Positions 9,601-16,512 of a stretch of DNA of 34,770 nt are shown one piece after another. Made by a program: the position numbers and the translations under genes. The notes under the pieces are model-generated. The model did not search any database and was not told the origin of the DNA. It worked only from the letters and a program-made list of their open reading frames with translations. Each line of letters begins with the position of its first letter. The first letter of the stretch is position 1. This DNA is from Tannerellaceae bacterium (GTDB taxonomy: Bacteria; Bacteroidota; Bacteroidia; Bacteroidales; Tannerellaceae): the NCBI GenBank assembly GCA_031267775.1, contig JAIRYL010000088.1, forward strand, positions 1 through 34,770, given 5' to 3'.

Positions 9601-11483
9601 GCTCGACGCATCGTATCGTCTTCGCTTTCCACGCCCACATTCCACAGCAAGCGAACACGCCCGTTGCGGCAGTTTTCGTAAAACTCCAAACGGATATCAT
9701 ACAGTTTGTCTTTTTCAAATGCAAAGGGAACGGTTTGTTGCGTATAAGTTGTTTTTGTCGGGCGCTCTACTATTTTTTTATTATCGATATAAAGCGCATA
9801 TCCATCGTTACCCTCTACGCCAATTTCAAAAGTTCCCGAGGCAGGCGCTTTCAACTGTCCGGTCCACCTGACCGAATACCAGTCGAAAGCAAACAGTTTC
9901 GGACTGGGCGAGTTTAGCGTCCACTGCATGCGCATATTCCTGTCGTACCTGGTCATCAGAGGTTCGCCCTCCCACCGGATATTATTAAAATATTCGCCTT
10001 TCAGTCCCTTTTCCCCACCGGCAGAGAGGCAAGAATCAGGAATTGTAACATATAAAGGCGCGTTTCTCCTGCAACCTTCGGCATAAAGCACGCGCGTTTC
10101 ATTGCCGGCTTCTTTTTCGATTCCTTTCAAGATGCTGATCCGTTCGACGCCCGGCCCGCTGTACCCCCCCAGCCGAGCTTGCGCCGCATCCTGTCCGAGC
10201 ACGGCAATTTGCTTCAGATTCCGGGACAGAGGCAGCGCGTTTCCTTCATTTTTAAGGAGAACGATAGACTTCTGCGCCGCTTGGAGGTTTAGCTCGCGAT
10301 GAGCCGGAGAAGCGCTCAGGCGGGAAGCCTCTCCAGGTTCTACGTATGGATTTTCGAACAATCCCAGCCGGAACTTTTCGCGCAATACGCGGCGGACGGC
10401 AGCGTCCAGGTTTTCGGGCGCCACAAGCCCTTTCCGGCACGCCTCCAGATAAGGCTTGTGCATATCGTAAGTAGCCTGAAATATCACATGCAGACCGTTG
10501 TTGAGCGCCGCGGCGCCCGCTTCTTCAAAATCAGCTACGGTATGATGAAGGTAATACATGATATCTACGGCGTTGGCGTCGGAAACGGCTACGCCATCAA
10601 ATCCCCATTCGTCGATCAACTTATCTTTCAGCAAAAAAGAACTGGCCGAACAGGGTACGCCGTCGAAGGTGTTGTAGGCCGTCATGACGGCATGCGATTT
10701 TCCTCTGGTAAAGCAAGCTTTAAAAGGCACGTAATACGTTTCTTCCATGAAACGATTGGAGAAATGCGCCGGATGACTGTCTCGCCCGCCGTCTCCATGG
10801 TTGACGACAAAATGCTTGGGCGTGGTAATTACGCCCATCTGTTCAAAACTGCTCACAAAAGCGACGCCCATGCAAGCCGAAAGATACGGGTCTTCGCCAT
10901 AGGTTTCTTCTACGCGCCCCCATCGCGGATCGGTAGCCAGGTTTACTACGGGAGAGAGAATCTGGCGGATACCCCTTGATTTACATTCGCTTGAAATGGC
11001 AGACGCCACCTGGCGCATCAGCGTAGTGTCGAAGGTTGCGGCCAGGGCGATGGCCTGCGGGAAAATGGTAGAGCCTCTGCGGATTAACCCATGCAAAGCC
11101 TCGTCGAACGGAATGATGGGGATACCCAGCCGGGTTTCTTCCACAAAAAACTTTTGAATATCATTTATATGTTCAGCGGTAGCCTGCGCGGTAAGTCCCG
11201 GTTCGTAATTAAGTATTTGCCGCTCCACGCCGGCGTCGTTACTGTACGTATGCACCTGAAGTCCGAATATACCCTGTTTCAGTTTATCCCGGCCGATGAT
11301 GTTCAGGTCGCCCGGCGTCATGTATACCTGCCAGAATTTTTCTTCGAGCGTCATTCGCGACAGCAGGTCGTCCACCCGCGTCTCTATCGGCAATCCGGGA
11401 TTTTTGTAAGGTAATCCGGTATTATCCCGTGCGGCTGCAAGCGTGCATAAAAAGCAGGCGAGCGCTATTAATTTTGTCTTCAT
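6636..11483 (-). CDS. Multidomain secreted protein: GH3 (with PA14 insert and Fn3-like tail) fused to DUF4838 region and C-terminal F5/8-type (discoidin-like) domain
   Basis: 1615 aa, one signal peptide. GH3 motifs TPKHFVVNHGDGGRDSH, GFDGVAVSDANAV, AGIEEAEFRDRAFLSLPGRQEELI; PA14 GLKGEYFNN...GNDGYALYIDNKKIV; DUF4838 part aligns by eye along its length with the 16513-18789 product. Confidence 0.9.
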   Translation of the reverse strand: MKTKLIALACFLCTLAAARDNTGLPYKNPGLPIETRVDDLLSRMTLEEKFWQVYMTPGDLNIIGRDKLKQGIFGLQVHTYSNDAGVERQILNYEPGLTAQATAEHINDIQKFFVEETRLGIPIIPFDEALHGLIRRGSTIFPQAIALAATFDTTLMRQVASAISSECKSRGIRQILSPVVNLATDPRWGRVEETYGEDPYLSACMGVAFVSSFEQMGVITTPKHFVVNHGDGGRDSHPAHFSNRFMEETYYVPFKACFTRGKSHAVMTAYNTFDGVPCSASSFLLKDKLIDEWGFDGVAVSDANAVDIMYYLHHTVADFEEAGAAALNNGLHVIFQATYDMHKPYLEACRKGLVAPENLDAAVRRVLREKFRLGLFENPYVEPGEASRLSASPAHRELNLQAAQKSIVLLKNEGNALPLSRNLKQIAVLGQDAAQARLGGYSGPGVERISILKGIEKEAGNETRVLYAEGCRRNAPLYVTIPDSCLSAGGEKGLKGEYFNNIRWEGEPLMTRYDRNMRMQWTLNSPSPKLFAFDWYSVRWTGQLKAPASGTFEIGVEGNDGYALYIDNKKIVERPTKTTYTQQTVPFAFEKDKLYDIRLEFYENCRNGRVRLLWNVGVESEDDTMRRAVETARSSDVAIVVAGIEEAEFRDRAFLSLPGRQEELINRVAQTGVPTVVVLVGGSAITMDAWIERIPSVLDVWYPGDVGGLAVAGVLFGACNPGGKLPLTFPRQEGQLPLNYNHKPTGRGDEYLDLSGEPLFPFGHGLSYAQFAYSDLVFSSPVISPDENIRVSCKVTNTGKVAGDEVVQLYLHDLLASTLSRPINELKGFKRISLNPGETKEVQFQLTPEDLSCLDVNMERMVEPGDFRVMLGSSSKDIRLKGIFNVKQPVSGAPAQAQIELVKNGKALSRILIDRSDTMDVKTAELLQDFVRRITGAELEILPAESDRRKGDVLIGRFQLPVKDLEAGDIKEDGFALITTDYLRIIQGATGRGSIYGVVALLDDYFGVHCLAENVYTIHKNKDMCVPAGIKRVDNPAFRYRQVAVGSQRDPVYKLWHRLESPGEVFVQNLWVHTFNRLLPASQYGESHPEYYAYINGRRRPGDASQWCLANPQVFEIVASRIDSLFKAHPDRRMISVSQNDSQTHCFCDACQAIDEYEGSPSGTIIRFVNKLAERFPDKEFSTLAYLYSVPPPRHTKPLPNVNIMLCDIDCHREVPLTENASGQKFVKDMEGWAAISDNIFVWDYGINFDNYISPFPNLHVLQPNMQLFLRNKATMHFSQINSVKGGDFSELRAYLVAKLMWNTSAGVDSIMQTFLQEYYGEPAAFYLYQYIKLREGALMGSEKSLWIYDTPVTHKDGMLNKIMIKRYKELFDKAEQAVAHNQTFLNRVREARLPVMYAELEIARTEPVKNKAELSELLQLFNDRADEYHVVTLNERRNTVKEYAELYIRRNLSDTRVSLARDCPVTYLLPADSPYDRIAGKALTDGLYGGATFNESWVGWAGKDAEFIIDLKETKEVQRVEADFLHKLGSWILLPESITCSVSADNDAYQLMGHTNVAEDRDVEVKYVPVAVSADKKLKARYIKIKIETIGLCPPWHYGVGNPAWFFVDEINVY

Positions 11484-11525
11484 ACGATACTTGTTTATTC
11501 AGGTTTATGCTTTATTCTTATTCTG

Positions 11526-11533
11526 CAAATGTA
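11526..11533 (-). promoter_or_regulatory. Possible -7 element upstream of the GH3 fusion gene
   Basis: TACATTTG on minus strand 43 bp from ATG; no well-spaced -33 element. Confidence 0.3.
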
Positions 11534-11578
11534 ACAGATTAAAATCCAATGCCGTCGGGTTACGAAAAAAATACCGGC

Positions 11579-11910
11579 GTCGCGTCGGGGATTCCCGATC
11601 CTCTCCCCCAAACTTCCCGCCGACTTTCGGGGTTTCCGAACTTCGCCCCCAAACTTCCCGCAGGCTTTCGGGAATCCCCGAACTCCTCCCCAAACTTCCC
11701 GCAGGCTTTCGGGAATCCCCGAACTTCTCCCCCAAACTTCCCGCAGGCTTTCGGAATCCCCGAACTTCTCCCCGAAACTTCCGGCAGGTTTTCGGGAATC
11801 CCCGAACTTCTCCCCGAAACTTTCGGCAGGCTGCCGGAGTTCCCGAACTTCCCGCCCAAACTTCCGGCGTCCCGTCGGGGATTCCCGAACTTCTCCCCCA
11901 AACTTCCGGG
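11579..11910. repeat. Tandem array of 8 units of 41-42 bp (consensus aggctttcgggaatccccgaacttctcccccaaacttcccgc)
   Basis: Units at 11579, 11621, 11662, 11703, 11745, 11786, 11828, 11869 (to 11910); inner units carry the inverted repeat TTCGG(G)-N-(C)CCGAA. Confidence 0.93.
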
Positions 11911-11950
11911 GAAAAGGCTCTAACTAAACGACGCCGGAAACAAATACAGC

Positions 11951-13774
11951 CTATTTTTTCTTTGTTTGCCTGTCTTCCCAGCCGCTTTTGCCGTTATCCA
12001 TAAATACTTCCTGCAAGGATTTGGAAACGCGGTCGTCTACCTCTTCCACCAGATGAATCCGCAGCGGTTGCATGAGTTGTTTTCTCCAGGAAAGAACCGG
12101 GCCGAAGGGATTGGATTCCGTATCGATATGATAGATCATGAAAGCCCATTTCTCGGAAAAGATATTTCCTTTCGGCACGGGAACTACCTGCTGCATGTTG
12201 GCCGACAGGAATGGATGGGCCAAGGCGCGCGCCCAGTAAACCCAGGGACCTGTGGTAACATAAAAGTAAGGATTGAGCGTTCGGGGAGCCGATTCTATGC
12301 CGCTGTTGTCGTACCCCAACTGTATGCCGGCAAAAGCAATCCCGTTTGGGCGGTTGAAAAGCACAATCCATGGAACGTCGGCCTCCATCTTCAAGTCGGT
12401 TAGATCGGGCACGCTATTTACATCGTAAACGATAATGGTATCGCGCAAGGCGTCGTACCAGGCGGCATGCGTGATAAGTTCGCGTTTGAAAACCATTTCC
12501 GCATTCCGGAGCGCCAGCGCCTGCACCGTTTCATTAATCCGCATGCAGGTGGAACTGATAAAATAAGGCACGCCCGGATAAAATTCATACCTTACGGAAA
12601 CGTCTACCTGAGGCACGCCGCGGAGGTTATCCCAAAATTCCGTTTTGGCGACGACAGGCCCCGTCAGGATATGCATGCCCTTAGGCGCCTTCCAGTCGGC
12701 CGAGTGCGTCCAGGCCGAAGGCGGCACATAAATATCGGGATTCCAGTGCACCGCGCCGTTTGTTTCCATGCGGTGGAAAAGAGGTACATCCGGCCGGCTT
12801 TTCAGCGCCAACTGATCCAGATGCCCCGACCCGTTGTGCAGGGATACGGAATAGAGGCTGTTTGATATCTGAAGTCCCGGCGCGTCTCCCTGTACCTGCA
12901 GATCCGAATAGCAAGGCTCGACAAGGGCCTTCGGATTGTTATAATAAATCAGAAACACGCGGCTTGTTTTTGCCGGCACGCTGGCCAGAAACGAAACCCG
13001 CGCCGTAACGGTGGGCAACCAGAGCGGCACGCTGCGCGTGGGATTTCCGTTTTTGTCCGGCCCCATATCGTCTTCCTTCAGGTATTCCTGCACGTCGTAC
13101 ACCTGAGAAAGCGTCTCTTTAACCTCGTGCGTTTCGGGGTCTACCGATACCACGCGCACGTCGCGGGCTATGGATTCGGCTTCGTCGGGATAAAAAGCGA
13201 GCAAGACTTCCACGGGTTCGTTTTGGCGGTCGATCCCCGCCGTTTCGCTCAGCACGACAGATTTGTAATTCTTCCAGTCGGAGTTGAAAGTAGCGGCCTG
13301 GGCGGGCGCTTTCACTTTCCAGCTACCGCTTATAATTACGTCGTTGCGGGTAGCCTGCACCTCTTTTTTCATGCGTACGGCTACGCGGACGTCATATTCC
13401 TGTCCGGGTTGCCACTTCACCCAGCCTACTACCGTAAAATTCGTATAGCTTGCGCCATCCTGCGACAGTCCGTAGCCCGAAGAAGAACGTTCGGTTTGGG
13501 GAGGATGATTCCTGTCTGCCCTTCCCCTGCGGATATCTACCGCCCGGAGGACTTTTCCGTCTACCGTAACTTCTACCTCCATCATGGAAGATTGGGGCAG
13601 TTCTATATCTGCCTTGAAATGATAGTACGGAATTTCGGGATATGGAAATCCGAGTTCAATTCCCGACGCCTGCAAGGCGCTCGTTTCTTTCAGCTTTTGC
13701 GCTCCGATAACCAGCGAAGAGGCTATTATAAACAAAAGCGTTAGTCCTGTTTTAGATAAAATGTCAAGTTTCAT
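11951..13774 (-). CDS. Secreted protein of unknown function, probable beta-sandwich-rich glycan-active protein
   Basis: 607 aa, signal peptide; ISNSLYSVSLHNGSGHLDQLALKSRPDVPLFH and PYFISSTCMRINE resemble supersandwich/mutarotase-like segments by eye only. Confidence 0.8.
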   Translation of the reverse strand: MKLDILSKTGLTLLFIIASSLVIGAQKLKETSALQASGIELGFPYPEIPYYHFKADIELPQSSMMEVEVTVDGKVLRAVDIRRGRADRNHPPQTERSSSGYGLSQDGASYTNFTVVGWVKWQPGQEYDVRVAVRMKKEVQATRNDVIISGSWKVKAPAQAATFNSDWKNYKSVVLSETAGIDRQNEPVEVLLAFYPDEAESIARDVRVVSVDPETHEVKETLSQVYDVQEYLKEDDMGPDKNGNPTRSVPLWLPTVTARVSFLASVPAKTSRVFLIYYNNPKALVEPCYSDLQVQGDAPGLQISNSLYSVSLHNGSGHLDQLALKSRPDVPLFHRMETNGAVHWNPDIYVPPSAWTHSADWKAPKGMHILTGPVVAKTEFWDNLRGVPQVDVSVRYEFYPGVPYFISSTCMRINETVQALALRNAEMVFKRELITHAAWYDALRDTIIVYDVNSVPDLTDLKMEADVPWIVLFNRPNGIAFAGIQLGYDNSGIESAPRTLNPYFYVTTGPWVYWARALAHPFLSANMQQVVPVPKGNIFSEKWAFMIYHIDTESNPFGPVLSWRKQLMQPLRIHLVEEVDDRVSKSLQEVFMDNGKSGWEDRQTKKK

Positions 13775-13779
13775 ATCAA

Positions 13780-16500
13780 TTAGCGTGTAGATATTAAATT
13801 ACGATTTCGGAGTTCGTCTACTCCCTTCTGCCAGTGACCGCCCATCCCCCACATATAGTAAGAAAAATACATGGTACTTTTTTGATAAACGGGCGTCCAC
13901 GGCTGCAATTCGGCATAGTAATAATGCGCGTCCCTGTTTCGCGGATGATTCATCCACAGGTGCAGAAACAAAGGTTCGGTCACAGGGAAAGCGCCTGTAA
14001 AAGAAACGTCTTCCTCCGTATCATACCCTGCATTCCATCCCTCTTTCAGATACAAAACCCGGCCGTAGGTACGTTCCGGCTCCATCACAAATTGCCGGAT
14101 ACCGTCTTTTTCGGGTACGATAAAAACATCCTCCGTCCAATGCCTTTTCCCCAGTTCAAGTATCGGTTGCGGCCCGATTACATTCGCCTCCGGATTTTTA
14201 AACGTAAGCGCAAACCTCACTTCCAGCAGCGGCGAATTTCCATACAGCGTAAATATTTTCTCGATTTTATTGCCAAAATAATCCGCCGTCATCTTCAACT
14301 GCACATAATCGCCTTTGCTTTTAACCATTTCCGCCTGATAGATTTGATGCGTCTCCAGGCTGGCCTGCCCCAGGAAATCTTCAAATCCGCCAAAGGGATA
14401 ATACCCCCGCTTTCTGTAGGCGCGTTTATCGTCGCCGGCTTTTTCGGGCCACAGCTTAAACAGCACGTTATCGTTTCTCGACCTGACGATATACTCTATC
14501 ACGCGCGCGCCTGTTGCCAGCAAGGTAATCTGCACGCTGTCGTTTTCCATCCGGTATTCGTTCACGCCGTCGGCGTTCAGGTCTACTTCAGACAAAACAG
14601 AAACGCCCCCGCCGGCCGTTCCCACGCCCAGCCGGCTGCTGTTTTCCAGGCCCAAAGCGGTTACTTTTACGGTATAATGACCCGGCGGAACGTGCAGGTT
14701 GAAAGATAAATCCTGGAAAGCGCCGGTTGACGCCGTACACAGGCTCGAACTTTTGTATACGGTTCTTGCGGGATTTTCCATACTCAAAACCTCTACGTTT
14801 ACGGGGAATGACGATCGATCCGAAAAATTATGCACCGTAACCGGGTAAACAACCTCCGGCGCATGTCCGTACAACAACTGGTGAACGGAAATAAAACGCG
14901 GCAAACGAAGCGCCGTAACCGTACTTTTCCGCCGATCGCCCCAACTGAAATGCAAGGCAACCGGATTGACCTTCCCCATGGCCGAAGCAAGCGGGCGCAG
15001 ACTGAACTGCATCTTTTTCACGCCATGAGCGTCCAGATGCACCGGCAGCGACGCCTCTTCCATCATTTCCAGCTCCGGAGGAAGCGTCAGTTCCAGCTTG
15101 CCGTCGACCGCCTGCGGATACGTATTGGTTAAAACCACCTGGAGCGTATACCCTTCTACAAACGCATTTATCCTGATCCGGCCGGCAAAGTATTCTTCGG
15201 GAAAAACGCGGTCGAGCAGCAACAGCCCCATGGCCTGCCTGTACCGGTCGGGGCCCATCATTTTCCCGCCGTCCAGTACAGCCACTTCGCGCCGGTTCAT
15301 AATAGCGTCCCACAGATTCTTTTTTGTCAAAGGCTCATGCTTTTTGACAAAAAGAACCATCGCCGGTATGGCGTCGTCGTGCAGGTCGAGCGTAGGGCAG
15401 ACAAAAGGGACGTCTTCGTTATCAAGCTGCTCCTTATTACCGTCGAATCCTGCCGGCGACGGAAGCGTCCTCGCGGCGTCGTACGCTATATATCCGTCGT
15501 ACGGAAGATGCTCTACCAGCGCCGGCGTATCCGCCACCTGCCTGAACGCATACCCTCCCCGCTCGTGCGCGTACGCTATCCATTCCTCCCTGGAATAATT
15601 GCCCTGCACCTGCAAACCGTCGTAATTCCCGCACCCATAAACGGGCGGCGTTCCCACATCGGCTACCACCGGAAGGTTAACCTGCCCAACCCATCCGTCT
15701 ATTTCTTTCTGCGCCAGAAAGTCCATATACCCGTCAAAAACAAACCAGTCGTTCCCTTCGTCCATCCCTTTGCCCATCACGTCCAGGTAGTGGCCGGGCG
15801 TGCAGGTAACGCTTTTTTCCAGCGTTTTAGCGCCAAACCAGCCTTTATGAAGATCGTACTCCGCCAGTATTTCTTTGGTGGTATCGATCAGCCCGACTAA
15901 CTTGTTGCGACTATCTCGATGGGCCGACGCAATCACAAAAAGCTTCCGGTTGTCCCTTTCCAGCGTAAAGGCGCTTATTTCTACCAAACCTTCCGCCCCG
16001 TACTGATGGCTTTTCAGCGCCTCCCTGGCCGTTGCATGAAGGGTGGGAATATCCCTTGTAAGCCTCCGGCCCGTTTCCGAATTGGGATCGACGGTTATCA
16101 ACAGATCGCTCTTGGCCAGCGCCTCTTCCACCTGCCGCAGAGAAGGTTCTTCCAGCAACCGGCAGCCGGCGTCCAGCCAGTCGCTAAAAAAACCCTCCTG
16201 CAAGGATAATCCCGGAAGCCCCAAATCTTCGGCCACGTCTACCTTGCTCTGCATAATGCTGCGCGCTATATCCGGAACGGCTATCTTGTAAAGATTCCCG
16301 TAATAAATCCACTGCCGGTAAAGGTCGTGCCAGTAATTGGTATAGCCGTTAAACTGAAAGTCGGCGCGGACTATGTTTTCCTCAACGCCGGCGTCGCCTC
16401 TGTATAAAAAGCCATCCGCCGTTTGAGCGGCTACCAAAGCGTTTATACAAAGAAAAACCGGCATTATACATGCCACTTTAATTCTTGAACATATCGTCAT
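13780..16500 (-). CDS. Large secreted protein of unknown function, C-terminal beta-sandwich-like region
   Basis: 906 aa, signal peptide; DLNADGVNEYRMENDSVQITLLATGARVIEYIVRSRNDNVLFKLWP recalls C-terminal sandwich domains of glycosidases; N-terminal half unassigned. Confidence 0.8.
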   Translation of the reverse strand: MTICSRIKVACIMPVFLCINALVAAQTADGFLYRGDAGVEENIVRADFQFNGYTNYWHDLYRQWIYYGNLYKIAVPDIARSIMQSKVDVAEDLGLPGLSLQEGFFSDWLDAGCRLLEEPSLRQVEEALAKSDLLITVDPNSETGRRLTRDIPTLHATAREALKSHQYGAEGLVEISAFTLERDNRKLFVIASAHRDSRNKLVGLIDTTKEILAEYDLHKGWFGAKTLEKSVTCTPGHYLDVMGKGMDEGNDWFVFDGYMDFLAQKEIDGWVGQVNLPVVADVGTPPVYGCGNYDGLQVQGNYSREEWIAYAHERGGYAFRQVADTPALVEHLPYDGYIAYDAARTLPSPAGFDGNKEQLDNEDVPFVCPTLDLHDDAIPAMVLFVKKHEPLTKKNLWDAIMNRREVAVLDGGKMMGPDRYRQAMGLLLLDRVFPEEYFAGRIRINAFVEGYTLQVVLTNTYPQAVDGKLELTLPPELEMMEEASLPVHLDAHGVKKMQFSLRPLASAMGKVNPVALHFSWGDRRKSTVTALRLPRFISVHQLLYGHAPEVVYPVTVHNFSDRSSFPVNVEVLSMENPARTVYKSSSLCTASTGAFQDLSFNLHVPPGHYTVKVTALGLENSSRLGVGTAGGGVSVLSEVDLNADGVNEYRMENDSVQITLLATGARVIEYIVRSRNDNVLFKLWPEKAGDDKRAYRKRGYYPFGGFEDFLGQASLETHQIYQAEMVKSKGDYVQLKMTADYFGNKIEKIFTLYGNSPLLEVRFALTFKNPEANVIGPQPILELGKRHWTEDVFIVPEKDGIRQFVMEPERTYGRVLYLKEGWNAGYDTEEDVSFTGAFPVTEPLFLHLWMNHPRNRDAHYYYAELQPWTPVYQKSTMYFSYYMWGMGGHWQKGVDELRNRNLISTR

Positions 16501-16512
16501 CTCCGCCCGGTT

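Noticed and set aside
11579-11910. CRISPR-like array
   Set aside because: Whole unit is repeated with no unique spacers.
11443-12003. Proline/serine-rich ORFs (e.g. NFPPTFGVSELRPQTSRRLSG...) on + and - strands
   Set aside because: Come from the GC-rich 41/42-bp array, which is open in several frames on both strands; unit length not a multiple of 3, so no repeated peptide is conserved.
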